Below are positions 1 through 10,270 of a stretch of DNA of 64,000 bases, one piece after another. Numbering within the stretch: position 1 is the stretch's first letter; each line of letters opens with the position of its first letter. The position numbers were made by a program, and so were the translations under genes. Under the pieces are notes generated by a model. The model ran no database searches and was not told the origin of the DNA. It saw nothing but the letters and a program-made list of their open reading frames with translations. This stretch comes from Coenobita brevimanus (lineage: Eukaryota > Arthropoda > Malacostraca > Decapoda > Coenobitidae): positions 42,298,493 through 42,362,492 of the forward strand of contig CM064653.1 of assembly GCA_032717465.1 (NCBI GenBank), in the 5' to 3' direction.

Positions 1-283
1 ATAACCTCCCCCAACCCCCCACCTCCCACACCTAGTCATGAATCACAGCAATTTTTACGACAGGAAGTTTTGGAGAGTTATAGTGCGCGTTATTGAATCG
101 CAAAATGTCGGGTGTTATTGCGTTATTCACTCTGCTAATGAATAAAATCTCACTTGAATATGCAAATTGAAATCCGGATCATTATGTCACGGTGAGTAAA
201 TTGCGTTTTTGGCAAGATGGTGGGAAATTTTTGAATGGGTTTTGTGTGAGGTCGTGTTTTAGTTTGTGGGCACGCGACTTGAT

Positions 284-284
<1 letters not shown>
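1..284. other. Unique-looking non-coding DNA
   Basis: Nothing recognisable is seen here: no long open frame, repeat or RNA-like fold. Confidence 0.5.

Positions 285-372
<88 letters not shown>
285..372 (+). repeat. (GT)44 microsatellite
   Basis: This is an uninterrupted GT array of 88 bp. The reading frames through it encode only Cys-Val or Thr-His repeats and are not genes. Confidence 0.98.
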
Positions 373-374
<2 letters not shown>

Positions 375-666
375 CAGGAGCGCGTGTGTGTGCGTGTGTC
401 AGCTTGTGTGTTATCATTATCAGGTGAATCCGTAATCTGTGAGTCACGTGGAACTGATATCGTTCTTGGATTAGGTGGATAACAGTCTCCATGTAGTAAT
501 CAAGACACACGCACCAGAAGTCAGCCATAGCGAGTGTTGCAGCTTATCCTATCTTAGTGTCACTGACTCGCATAATCCAGATAATTCAGTTATCGTATAT
601 TGCCCTGTAGCAGAAGAGGGCGGTTGTAGGCACGATTTCCCTTTGATTTTTTAGACGTGTTTGGAT

Positions 667-750
667 GCAGTCAGTATTATTATTTGTCTTTCAGTAAGGT
701 GTCGTATTTAGCAGTCAGTATTATTATTTGTCTTTCAGTAAGGTGTCGTT
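667..750 (+). repeat. 44-bp direct tandem duplication
   Basis: Two near-identical copies start at 667 and 711, each beginning GCAGTCAGTATTATTATTTG. The first 39 bases match exactly and the copies diverge only at the 3' edge, so the duplication looks recent. The DNA from 373 to 666 shows nothing recognisable. Confidence 0.9.
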
Positions 751-1149
751 TATATGAAGCTTATTAAATACGTACAACACTCCCTGTAGTGAATGAATTA
801 ATGCCATCGTTGTTAGTATTAATAATTTCAGTTTCTCAGTGTTATTTCTTAGGAGCTTTCGAATCACATTGCTGTACTTCAATTAGCTATCCCTTTGAGA
901 CTGGCCAGGGTTTCGTAGGGCCAGAGCTCATCCCCCACTCATCAGTCCTCATGAAACCCAGTCGGACAACAAACAGGGAAAACTAAATAAACCACAGAGC
1001 CTAACTTGACGGAGGGGGGAGGGGGAGTCTAGTGTTTCAGGGGAGAGAGGGGGATCATAAACCCACACATCTCTCTTTCCTTCTTTCTTTCTCCGTCTCG
1101 GCCTCTGTTCCTCTCCCACTAGGCCTAACACACACTAGGAGGCCACTAC

Positions 1150-1345
1150 ACTTAGGTTGGGTATGGCAGGGGTGGGTTGAAGGTTGATGGAGTGTGACTG
1201 AGGTTGACGAATGGGTTGTAGGTTGATAGAGTAATATAAAGGTTGACGAAATGAACAGTATGGGCTAAATATTGACTGAATGGATTGGGGGAGTGAGTAC
1301 TAATGGAGTGGATTGATGGAGTGGATGAAGAGAAGTTGACAGGTG
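1150..1345 (+). repeat. Degenerate GGTTGATGGA-type repeats
   Basis: Words such as GGTTGATGGAGTG, GGTTGACGAATGG, GGTTGATAGAG and TGGATTGATGGAGTGGA recur every 20-35 bp. This fits a decayed minisatellite. The flanking 751-1149 and 1346-1733 show no recognised feature apart from short purine or pyrimidine runs near 1012-1110. Confidence 0.5.
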
Positions 1346-1733
1346 GATTTTATAATGTGATTGTCAACAGATTAATAAAGATAGAGTGCTGGTCTAGTTA
1401 CAGAATATGAAAGATTGGCTTGGATATAAGGGCGGTAAGTAATATAGAGCTGACGTTAGCGTTATGTCTAATTTATACATCGGCATAGTCACAACGAGAT
1501 CCTATTCCTTAGCTTAATGTTATCGTTGGAGGGTAAGAAGGAAAAGGAGAAAAGAAGATGAAGAAGAAAAGTCGTCACTGATATAAAAAGGATACTTGAA
1601 GATCGCGTGTGACTCCCTCAGTGTGAATAAAGTATTGTGATGGTCGCATGGTTAAGAGAGACCGTCTTCGTAATAAAGGAGTTTTGCTTGAATGCTGGAA
1701 GGTGACAGATTGAAAGTAATAGGTGTGCCAAAT

Positions 1734-1885
1734 TTAAGATTAAGTAGGTGTGATTAACGGGATGCACAGTATTAAGATTAAGTAGGTGTGATTAACGGGA
1801 TGCACAGTATTAAGATTAAGTAGGTGTGATTAACGGGATGCACAGTATTAAGATTAAGTAGGTGTGATTAACGGGATGCACAGTA
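1734..1885 (+). repeat. 38-bp minisatellite, 4.0 copies
   Basis: Four head-to-tail units start at 1734, 1772, 1810 and 1848. Each begins TTAAGATTAAGTAGG and ends GGGATGCACAGTA. They are essentially identical, indicating recent expansion or homogenisation, and the array may be length-variable. The following DNA to 2218 shows nothing recognised. Confidence 0.95.
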
Positions 1886-2217
1886 AGTTAACGAAAATGG
1901 ATATAATAAACGAAGTGTGGGAGTTTTATTCATCCATCGCTATTATTCGTGCTTTACTCTTACTCCTTTACTTACGATAAACGTTCATAAATAGACATAC
2001 TGATTTCATTAACTGACAAAAGTAACTTGGCTGAGATTAAACCCAAAGGGAACAATAAATCTCTTGTAACAGTAGGAGAGATAAGAGAGGGACCTGGACA
2101 ACACAACACTGAATTATGGCGACGATCAAAGCGTCCGGGTTGTGTTATCGTGAGGTGCTAAGGAGGTTGTGACTGGGCCCGCTCATGTGTGGGGCGATGG
2201 TGTCACTCGTGTAGCCA

Positions 2218-2218
<1 letters not shown>

Positions 2219-2287
<69 letters not shown>

Positions 2288-2317
2288 GCATGTACTTGTT
2301 TACAGGCGTAGACATTA

Positions 2318-2362
<45 letters not shown>
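2219..2362 (+). repeat. Split (CA)n microsatellite
   Basis: Two CA arrays (2219-2286 and 2319-2362) are separated by 32 bp of non-repetitive sequence. Confidence 0.97.
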
Positions 2363-2366
<4 letters not shown>

Positions 2367-2486
2367 GACGATGCTGCATGGTTCGATGAATAAATTTACA
2401 AACAAAAGCGACTTCCTTACATATGGATTTTAATGAGAACTTTTTCTAAGAAGTGCCTTGTTTATGTATGTTGCACTGGTATATCC

Positions 2487-2537
<51 letters not shown>

Positions 2538-2567
2538 GTACAGTATATAGATAGATAGATAGATATA
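2487..2567 (+). repeat. (CT)n followed by (GATA)n
   Basis: A (CT)24 array (2487-2534) is followed after about 12 bp by a short GATA array (about 2547-2566). Confidence 0.95.
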
Positions 2568-3140
2568 CCCTTTTTTCTTATTTTGTTCTCTTTGTTACTC
2601 TTTTTTTCTAGTTTCCCTCATTAATTTTCTGTCATTCCACATTTTATCTCATTGTTCTTCATCCAGTCTTCACATATTTTTCTTCCACCCATTCCCTCCT
2701 CCTTTCATTCCCCCCTTACTTCTCATCACTCCTTTATATTTCCTTTTATCATTTCACTTCTCCCCACTTGTATCGCCCCTCATTTTTTATCATTTTCCGT
2801 GCCTTACTCCTGTTCCACTTCTTTTCCTTACTTTCATCTCTTCTTCCCTGTTATTCTCTCGTTTGTCCCTAATGTTCTCTCCTTCGTCATTTTTTTCTTT
2901 TCGCTCTCCTCCCATTCCTTGCCTCCTATTTAAGTCCTCTCTCTTCTCCCGTATCTCTTCCGGCAAACTCCATAAACAGACATGTATCAGTGTCTCCGTC
3001 TTGTTCTGTGACACCGCATTAATGACGGCTTCTATTTTCTCTTTCCATTTTTCATCTTGACTTCCTCTCCCCCCTTTCCATTTAATACCTCTTCCTCTCC
3101 TCCATCTTCTCATCCCCCACCACGACAAATTCCACGAACA
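2568..3140 (+). repeat. Polypyrimidine tract
   Basis: The plus strand is strongly C/T-rich with few purines. Reading frames across it give Ser/Pro/Phe/Leu-rich low-complexity peptides and are not taken as genes. Confidence 0.8.
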
Positions 3141-3193
3141 AATGCGCCTCTCTGTCTCGGGCTTATTTTCTGACACCGCATTAATGACCGCTT
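2964..3193 (+). repeat. Diverged duplicate pair of about 68 bp
   Basis: Copies at 2964-3032 and 3126-3193 share the nearly exact word GACACCGCATTAATGAC and a looser match before it (CAAACTCCA/CAAATTCCA, then TGTCTC). The offset is about 162 bp. The origin is unknown. Confidence 0.75.
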
Positions 3194-3470
3194 ATACCCG
3201 TGTGTCGTCGGCGCCTTTGTTCCCGACTATCAAACAACCCGACCACCTCGTTCGCTCGTCACCCCTGCCGCACATCTGGGCCGGTGCAGGGGAAGACCTT
3301 TTATGCGTAGACGGAGATTGGCTGAGGAGGAGTAGGTGGGCGGGGTGCACCTGTCAGCTTATGCAATGAGATGAGAGAGGGTGGGGGTGGAAGGGAGGAG
3401 AGACAGGTTGTGTGCATGGTATTAGGTCAGGGAATGGGTTGTGCTGTGCTGTTTGCGTCATCTTTTATTG

Positions 3471-3473
<3 letters not shown>

Positions 3474-3542
<69 letters not shown>
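3474..3542 (+). repeat. (TA)n microsatellite
   Basis: This is an AT dinucleotide array of about 68 bp. The preceding 3200-3470 contains no recognised feature. Confidence 0.97.
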
Positions 3543-3546
<4 letters not shown>

Positions 3547-3659
3547 AAAATCATCATTGTCATTGTCAGCCATATAGTCAAACTAGAGAGGGTCATTGAC
3601 ACAGAGAGAGAGTGCGTGGGGAGGGGGGGGACTGTGCGCGTGGTGGTCAGGGAAAGGGT

Positions 3660-3935
3660 TATGTTATCATCATCGTCATCATCTACATGTGAAACAACGT
3701 CGCATATTTTCAACAACCAAGGTGATCCCTCTTATAATCATTTACAGCATCGTTTATTATCATCATCATCATCATCCTTATTGTCATCACTGCAGTTATT
3801 ATTATTATTGTTGTTTTTATTATTATTGTTATTATTATTATTATATTATTATTGTTATTATTATTGTCATCATCTTCATCATGATCATCATCATACTTTC
3901 ATTGTTATAACTGATGTGTATCATGATCATCATCC
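3660..3935 (+). repeat. Imperfect (ATC/ATT)n trinucleotide region
   Basis: Runs of ATC and ATT with interruptions cover this stretch, densest at 3755-3900. Translated frames give His, Ile or Tyr runs. The next stretch, 3960-4229, shows nothing recognised. Confidence 0.9.
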
Positions 3936-4227
3936 TGACCCTAATTTTCCATTTTTACAAGTAAGGTGAATAGGCTAAGGAAACAGACAAAAACAAAAAC
4001 AAAACTTTCGAAATTTCTTCTTTATATCATCCCGGGTAACATTTCTTTTTGTGGTTGATTAATTTGGCCCCTTTGTTGACCTAACCTGTGGGTGGAGGTG
4101 TGAGGGAGAGGGCTGGGCCGTGTGTTATGGTTTTACTTTGGCTGAATTATCTTTGTCTTATTACTGAAACTTCTTTGTCATCGTAATGTTTTGGTCACTG
4201 GTCCAAAATTCACTGGCATTTTGAAAC

Positions 4228-4229
<2 letters not shown>

Positions 4230-4288
<59 letters not shown>

Positions 4289-4289
4289 C
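4230..4289 (+). repeat. (CT)n(CA)n compound microsatellite
   Basis: About 25 CT units pass directly into a short CA run. The DNA from 4290 to 4551 shows nothing recognised. Confidence 0.95.
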
Positions 4290-4551
4290 TAATCGCGTCT
4301 GAGTGGAAGTGGGGTGCAGAGACACAACAAGACATGTGGAGGGTATATCAAAGGTTAACCTGCCCACCATCAGCCCTGTTCTTTTGAGATATATTGCTCA
4401 TACGCAAAGGAAGTGCCTGTCGAATTTATCCAGTGTTGTGAAGCTGGCCAGTGTGATTTTATCTCATCTAAAAGTGCAAAGATGCTCTAATGAAGCATGT
4501 TATTAAAAAAATTGGTAAGCTAGTTATGCGAGTATTTCCGGTCGCTCTGAA

Positions 4552-4628
4552 TTAACCACTCCATTACGATGACATTATTTTGATTGATTTATTCTGCTGC
4601 CCTCAGGCTATTTTTTTTTTTTTTTTGT

Positions 4629-4708
<80 letters not shown>

Positions 4709-4732
4709 CACACACACACACACACACACAAA
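4552..4732 (-). mobile_element. F1 half-unit carrying poly-T and (CT)n(TA)n(CA)n
   Basis: The F1 end TTAACCACTCCATTACGATG begins at 4552, with the F1 spacing of TTATTCTGCTG and CCTCAG after it. Where intact copies read GATTTTATTCAGC there is instead a poly-T run (4613-4626). A compound CT/TA/CA array (4630-4732) follows. The simple repeats therefore lie inside or at the edge of an F1 copy. Confidence 0.6.
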
Positions 4733-4785
4733 CACCAGTGAATATCTTCAATAGGAACCACGAGACGTTGCTACCGCCGGACCAT

Positions 4786-4860
4786 CTTACTTTGATTACT
4801 GCCAGATTTTTTTTTTTTTTTTTTCTGCGAGGAGAAACCTTTCGTGACTGAAGGGGTTAG
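4786..4860 (-). mobile_element. F1 half-unit with internal poly-T
   Basis: The copy reads GCCAGA, an 18-T run (4807-4824), then GAGGAGAAACCTTTCGTGAC and the F1 end TGAAGGGGTTAG. The T-run replaces the ATTTTATTC core of intact copies. Confidence 0.65.
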
Positions 4861-5119
4861 AAACAACGTGCATTAAACAGAAAGAAAGATTTAACAACGG
4901 CTATTTCTTGGTCCTCACGATACAAAGTTTGGAGATAGATGGATAAGCTTACATTACAAGAAGAAGAAAAAAAAAGTGAATGAAAAATGTGAAATGTAAA
5001 TCTAGTGTGTGCGTTGAGGCGAGGTTAGCGTTGGTGGCCGTCCATCACGCCGCGTTGTGGCCCGGGTGACAGCTGTTTGGCAACTCATCCAGGGCGAGGA
5101 GCTGCACCCGCCACCAATA

Positions 5120-5650
5120 TTTGGGCTCACGACCGCTGACGACATCCCTGTTCTCTCCTCGCCTTCTTGCTTCACCTCATTTGTTTCACTTACTATTACA
5201 CGACCTGGCTTGTACCGTGCCTTAGCCAGGTCTTTACGTATGGGGGGTCAAGGAGGGGTCAAGTCCTGGGAGGTGAGAAGCACCAGGCTCTTTACACAGG
5301 TGAATTAACTGTACTTCAAATAATTTTCACAGCACAGTGTGACCACATTAATCCGAAATTTTTAATGCAGGGTGCCAAGGGTCTGACTTGTGGGCCCGCT
5401 GTAAGTGAAGGTGTAGAAGGGTAGGTTAATAGTAGTAAATAGTTTTCGTGCTGTCGATATCCAAGGCATCTCCTCGTCTTCTTGCTTCATTTCCCTTGTC
5501 GTTTTGATCGCTATAACACCACCTGGCGTGGAAATAGACTGATAGTGAGTGGATAATTTTGGCATTCAGATGGATAGTTATCCAAGCGCTGACAACATCC
5601 ACAGCATCCCTCTGCCTTATTGTTTCACTTCTCTTCTTATTTCATATCAC
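5120..5650 (+). repeat. Three diverged copies of a CTTCTTGCTTCA-type segment
   Basis: Segments near 5135-5215, 5457-5535 and 5588-5650 share the order 'gacatcc - ctcctcgtcttcttgcttca - ttcact - tataacacc acctgg' with many differences. They look like an old local duplication. The stretch 4861-5119 shows no feature, although 5030-5110 is comparatively GC-rich. Confidence 0.4.
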
Positions 5651-5820
5651 ACAATGGGTAATGAATAGCTCTTGCATGTAGTTAGATAGTATTGGTACGT
5701 ATAATGATGCTTCACACATGTAAATGTGAGGATGTGAAACAGTTTATAAGTCTAAGAGAGTGGAGAGAGCAAGAATGTGAGCGATACTTGGAGAGGGAGA
5801 TTAGAAACGAAGTTTATAGT

Positions 5821-6067
5821 CGCGGCGCACGACTCGTAGGTTGCCATTATCGTACCCTGGCAACTTACCTGTCAAAAGTGCGTCCGATTTCGTATCATAT
5901 TATACACGAATCATGGTATTATGCACGAATATATTATACACGAATATTATTAACCACGAACATATACACGAATCACATGCGTCTCATATTATGCACGAAA
6001 TCGGACGCGCTGTTGAGGGGTAGGTTGCCAGGGTACGATAATAACAACCTCAGAGTCGCGCGCCGTG
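5821..6067. mobile_element. MITE-A: foldback transposable element with target duplication
   Basis: The element is 247 bp. Its left 73 bp match the reverse complement of its right 73 bp at roughly 84% identity; both arms contain TTATCGTACCCTGGCAAC and GCGTCCGATTTCGT. Ends read CGCGGCGCACGACTC (left) and, inverted, CACGGCGCGCGACTC (right). The flanks carry a direct repeat, TTATAGT at 5814-5820 and again at 6069-6075 (8 bp with one mismatch if extended), as expected of a target-site duplication. The middle holds several CACGAAT words in an AT-rich loop. No transposase frame is present, so it is non-autonomous. The 7-8 bp duplication allows hAT-, P- or Mutator-like mobilisation, but the ends do not decide. 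Confidence 0.88.
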
Positions 6068-6104
6068 ATTATAGTAACTTCAACACGTGCTGTATAGTTC
6101 ATGG

Positions 6105-6285
6105 ATAACTAGTTCTGGCACGGATGTTGATAGTTCTGGCACGGAGATTGATGGTTCTGGCACATTTACGGATAATTTTCGTACATAGGTAGATAGTTGT
6201 CGCAATAAGTTTCGATCTTTCTGGTACATAGCTTTATATTTCTAGAACGTAGATGGAGAGTTCTGGCACGTACATAGATCGTATT
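6105..6285 (+). repeat. Degenerate GATAGTTCTGGCACG tandem repeats
   Basis: The word 'gatagttctggcacg' and variants recur about every 20-30 bp (TAGTTCTGGCACGGATGTTG, TAGTTCTGGCACGGAGATTG, GTTCTGGCACGTACATAG). Weaker relatives lie on the other side of MITE-A near 5438, 5556 and 5684, so MITE-A seems to have inserted into this decayed minisatellite. Confidence 0.6.
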
Positions 6286-6389
6286 GATAATTTTGAGGAA
6301 CTGGAACCTAGAACTAACCTAGATTTGATAAACAGTCCTGTGCTAGAGATAGGTAGTCTTTTCAGTTTAGAGTTGTATTGGGAAATAGA

Positions 6390-6391
<2 letters not shown>

Positions 6392-6450
<59 letters not shown>
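6392..6450 (+). repeat. (TC)n(AC)n compound microsatellite
   Basis: About 18 TC units are followed without a break by about 12 CA units. Confidence 0.97.
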
Positions 6451-6689
6451 TAGACGCGTAAAACATGCCGTAACAATCTCAAATACTTCAGCTGATAAGG
6501 TATAGCCAAGTATCACCCCCATCGGTCCTATATAACCCAAGTATATCGCTGCCCCAACAAAGACGAGGTTATATACGAGAGTCAAGAGGGTGATGGTGGT
6601 CTCAGAGGCGTGTTAGGGCGATCGTGTGATTCCATGGCTGTGTGTATTCATAAATTTGAGGACGGACGCGTGAATCAATACATTATCGA

Positions 6690-6970
6690 CTCTCCCTTCG
6701 TCCAGGAGAGGGACGCCTTCGTGTGGTGGCACCGTTATATAGCTTGGTGGCTCCGTGTTCTGGTTATACAAACTCAAGGGAATATCGGCTCACTGCATGG
6801 GTGGTTGGTTCCCTGCGATTGATGGGTCTTCTCAGCTAAACAGACCGGGGTTACTCAAGAACAATAATAATAAACGTCCTTCATCACCCCCCTGAAGGAT
6901 GATGGTGGACTGCAGATGGAGGGCAATATTAGCCTGCACTCCACTGGGTTCACATTTAGATACACTGGGA
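6690..6970 (+). mobile_element. Unclassified short interspersed repeat, copy 1
   Basis: It matches 22262-22440 in two blocks: GGACGCCTTCGTGTGG...GGCACCG with GGTTATACAAAC downstream, then GAAGGATGATGGTGGACTG...TTAGCCTGCACTCC with GGGTTCACATTTAGAT. The second block resembles a tRNA T-arm (GGTTCRCATTT), so a tRNA-derived SINE is possible, but no clear A-box or tail was found. Confidence 0.45.
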
Positions 6971-7191
6971 TTGCAAATACTATAACGACTATTGACTCCC
7001 CTCGCGTATCAGCCGCCGCCACCATCACCACTATATAAGCCATTTAGACGATGACTGACATTGCCTCTAAAATCGTGCCTAACTCCTGGAACCCTTATTT
7101 ACAAGAAGATTAGAATAGCACTAACATTAGCCCGAAAACAGTGTTTCTAGGTAATCATGGTAGAATATTTGAAACTTTATACTTTCTTTAC

Positions 7192-7230
<39 letters not shown>
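7192..7230 (+). repeat. (GA)n microsatellite
   Basis: A GA array of about 36 bp. The preceding 6971-7191 shows nothing recognised. Confidence 0.95.
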
Positions 7231-7232
<2 letters not shown>

Positions 7233-7319
7233 TTGATTCACCAACACTTCAGCACCTCAGCCTTTGCTCTCTGACCCCAGGTGCACTTGTTGACGACAGC
7301 TATTTTCGTTACAGCAGTG

Positions 7320-7489
7320 TTAACCCTTTCACAGCCAGAGATCTCCGTTTTAACTCATCCACTACCACAGATCTGCCTTAAGCTGAATAACACCCTGTGA
7401 CGATAACAAGAACTTGATAGAAAAGAGGAATTTATCCGAGGGTAGCAAGAATAAGATATAAATGGCGTCGTTGCACTGAAGAGGTTAAT
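7320..7489 (+). mobile_element. F1 repeat, long copy
   Basis: Begins TTAACCCTTTCACAGCCAGA, continues through GCCTTAAGCTGAATAA and GGTAGCAAGAATAAGATA, and ends GGCGTCGTTGCACTGAAGAG plus GTTAA. Both TTAA-bearing ends are visible. An internal duplication makes it longer than the usual 100 bp. The next stretch, 7490-7965, shows nothing recognised. Confidence 0.7.
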
Positions 7490-7965
7490 ATTGGACGATT
7501 TCTGAAGCACAGGCAACAAGATAGGTGGAAATTAATTAATAAAACTCATGACCACCTGTGACTACCTTTTCCATTTATTGTGTCATTGTTTATTTTCAGA
7601 TGGCTTTACATTCTAGGTTTCGTGCGTGATTTGACAGTTCCTTTGCGTTGTCATACTGTGATTTATTTTATTATTTCTGCAAAGCATTTTATATATACGA
7701 TTATTAGTCTCATCAACCTGTTCCTCCTAAAACTCTAGCAGTATTTTATTATTTATACACATTTTCAGGAATATTCGTCACAAAGCATTCTCAGAAAGAC
7801 CATGATCCAGTACGCTTCAGGAAATACTTCACAGACGTGGTGAGGGTAAATACTTCCTCGTTTGACGTGTAATACAGAGAGTGAAGGTTATAATTTAATA
7901 TACCCAGTGATAATAACTCTAGGGAAAGGCTGTACTAGACCGAGAGCGTGGCGGTTGCATTGTAA

Positions 7966-8060
7966 AGCATTAACCTATTTACTCCGATGATGCACTTTAC
8001 GTTTTTATCAAGCTACCACCACGCATAGTAGCCTCTTCACCCCGATAACCTATTTTTCAC
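7966..8060 (-). mobile_element. F1 fragments
   Basis: ATTAACCTATTTACTCCGAT followed by GATGCACTTTACG matches the F1 end, and CCTCTTCACCCCGATAACC at about 8030 is a second end. The core is badly decayed. Confidence 0.4.
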
Positions 8061-8129
8061 TGTATTGAGCCTATCAACAGTGTATTTTATTCCGTCATAC
8101 CAGTGAAGGAATTAAACCAAGGTCACATA

Positions 8130-8189
8130 AGATCCCCCCAGTTACAGAAGCCTCTCCAAAGAACATTAAAATCGCCTGGTTCCAGCAAG

Positions 8190-8222
<33 letters not shown>

Positions 8223-8255
8223 TGAGGGAGAAGTGACGTTCTGGGTCTGAAGTGA
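8130..8255 (+). mobile_element. F1 copy containing (GA)n
   Basis: AAAATCGCCTGGTTCCAGCA followed by AGAATG matches the F1 core. The next bases are a GA array (8192-8221), then GTGACGTTCTGGGTCTGAAG, the F1 3' end. The array occupies the A-rich position of intact copies. The DNA from 8256 to 8526 shows nothing recognised. Confidence 0.6.
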
Positions 8256-8526
8256 TAAAATCATTTCCACCCCTTGTTCGTCCGTCCCAGGGAGCAAACC
8301 CAGCTAAAGTTTCAGTATTATGGCTAAGTGGGTGGAGTCCCTGGAGAGATGGTGCGAGATTAATATGGAGGGGCAGCCGAGTGGGTACAGCCGCATAATT
8401 CAGCATCACGAGCCTCATTTATAAACTCTCGTAAGCTAAACTTCTTCTCTTTAGCCTAACCTCATCTGTTGGGTTACATAATTTCTTGGTTTATTCTTTC
8501 CGACAGGGAGAGTATGTTTTCACCCT

Positions 8527-8709
8527 TGTTTGTTAGTTTGTTTGTCTGTTAGCAGGTTTACGCAAAAACTAAAAGAGAGATTTGGACCAAATTTGGTGGG
8601 AAGATAGCCCATGTCCCAGGAAATAATCAGTTAACTTTTGAGACCGATCCGGATCGTATTGCAGATTTTGTTGCCCTTGTAGCGATGCGCTCCACTGAGT
8701 GCCTCTCTA
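8527..8709 (+). mobile_element. Repeat C, left half
   Basis: Starts with TTTGTTTGTCTGTTAGCAGG, then ACGCAAAAACTAAAAGAGAG and ACCAAATTTGGTGGGAAGAT, and ends GCGATGCGCTCCACTGAGTG. The same modules appear reverse-complemented at 8885-9466. The element has no coding capacity. The TTTGTCTGTTAG end and CTCYACTGAGTGC end resemble a repeat type I recall from several invertebrate genomes; that resemblance is from memory. Confidence 0.65.
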
Positions 8710-8880
8710 TTTTTTCTTGGCTTCTTCGTGTTACCTCACGAAGATTTTATTCAGCCTTGGGAAGACGTCATGAGCGAAGGAGTAAATGAAGGCCCTATGT
8801 AACCTTTCCATTCTGGAATGTATCAGCAGATGTGAATAAAATTGCCTGGGGTTTATAAATAAATAAATAAATAAATATAT
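8710..8880 (-). mobile_element. F1 pair nested between Repeat C halves, with (AAAT)n
   Basis: CGAAGATTTTATTCAGCCTT and GAAGACGTCATGAGCGAAGG are an F1 half on the minus strand. ATGAAGGCCCTATGTAACC is the linker, and GTGAATAAAATTGCCTGG is a plus-strand F1 core. An AAAT array (about 8857-8877) follows at the usual A-rich site. It sits exactly between the two inverted Repeat C halves. Confidence 0.65.
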
Positions 8881-8884
8881 AATA

Positions 8885-9466
8885 TAACTAGAAAGCTTTC
8901 AGAGAGTGCATACCTCCGTCAATGCCATTTCCATTAAGAAGGATCTGGATCCGGATCCGTGGATATAGGATCCGGATCCGTATCCGCCCTAAGATTTAAT
9001 CAGTTCATTCTTGGTCCATGGCCCACCTTTCCACAAAATTTCAGTGAAATTCATTAAGAACTTTTAGAGATGTTGTGCGGGAGACTCCGGATCCGCCTCA
9101 AAATTTAATCATTTCTTCCTTGGCCCGTGGCTCACCCTTCCACAAAATTTCATCAAAATCCGTGTGTAACTTTTTGAGTAATCCTGGATCCGAATCCGTG
9201 GATATAGGATCCGGATCCGCCCCAAAATTTTATCAGGTGTAAATTTTATCAGGTCTTTCTTGGTCCATGGCCCACCTTTCCACAAAATTTCATTGAAATC
9301 CCTTTAGAACTTTTGGAGATATTGTGCGGGATACTCCGGATCCGGATCCGCCCCAAATTTTAATCATTTCTTCCTTGGCCCATGGCCCACCCTTCCACAA
9401 AATTTCATCAAAATCCGTTCAAAACTTTTTGAGTAATCGTACTAACAGACAAACATACAAACACAC
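8885..9466 (-). mobile_element. Repeat C, right half with four internal modules
   Basis: On the minus strand it begins TTTGTCTGTTAGTACGATTA and ends CGGAGGTATGCACTCTCTGA. Between these lie four modules keyed by CCACAAAATTTCA (plus strand at 9031, 9140, 9280 and 9395). They form two dimers of about 250 bp with GGATCCGGATCCG palindromic joints. The AAATTTTGTGGAA - GGTGGGCCATGG order matches the single module in the left half. Confidence 0.75.
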
Positions 9467-10270
9467 GTGAGGTAAAGCATAACCTTTTTGGAGAAAATAC
9501 TAAAGTAATAAAATAGAAATGTAAAAAAAAAAAATAATACATCATCAGATTATAGGGGTTGTATATAAGATTTATTGAAAATACGATTGTCTTCACTCAT
9601 ACAGCAGCCAACTCCTTCAGTATCAGATTACATTAACTATTAAAAGAGACAGAGTACAAAAAACAAAGAAAACAAAGCTATATATAATAAGAGTAAACCG
9701 TTATGGAGTCATGTTTATCGCAAAAATTTGTCGGAATATTTGATAAATTGTCGAGGCCAGACCCCCCATGCCGTGTGTTATGTTATGAAACCAGGCGAAG
9801 ATTTATGCCATCTACTGAGAATGTGCGGCGCTGTATTGTTCGCTGTGAGAATCATCGTAATTAGCGTCACACAGGCGTCACAATATATATTTTTCTTTTG
9901 CTGCACAACTGGCTACAAGAAAATAATGCAGTTTGATCTAACTGACCCGCATTGTTTGTAAGATTATGAGTATATTAGAGTATTAGGTGTAATATTGTGT
10001 TAAGTTCATATCAGCGGTTGTAAATCGAACACTGTTGCTTGTCTAACAGGAAGGTATAAATTTGGAAAGAAATGAGAAACTACTGAAACGTGAATATTAT
10101 TACTGTACAAGTTTTTTTTTTTCTTCATTTCTACACTGTGTCCGAGTAGTAGAGAATATACTGCTAATTGATTATAGATCGCAGTGCATTATACCCACAA
10201 AGAATCCTAACCACCTCTGCTTCCCGTCATGCAAGTAGTGGTTTAAGTTCCCTAAGTTAACTCGCAGTGA
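9467..10270. other. AT-rich DNA without recognised features
   Basis: The stretch contains short homopolymers (poly-A at 9521-9534, poly-T near 10111-10121) and an unconvincing 77-codon frame at 9728-9961. I see no repeat family member. Confidence 0.5.

Noticed and set aside
285..372. Cys-Val and Thr-His repeat peptides across GT/CA arrays, here and at many similar arrays
   Set aside because: Dinucleotide arrays have no stop codons in these frames. The peptides have no flanking coding sequence.
2652..2933. 93-codon hydrophobic frame that might encode membrane segments
   Set aside because: Phe/Leu/Ser content comes from polypyrimidine composition and there is no supporting context.
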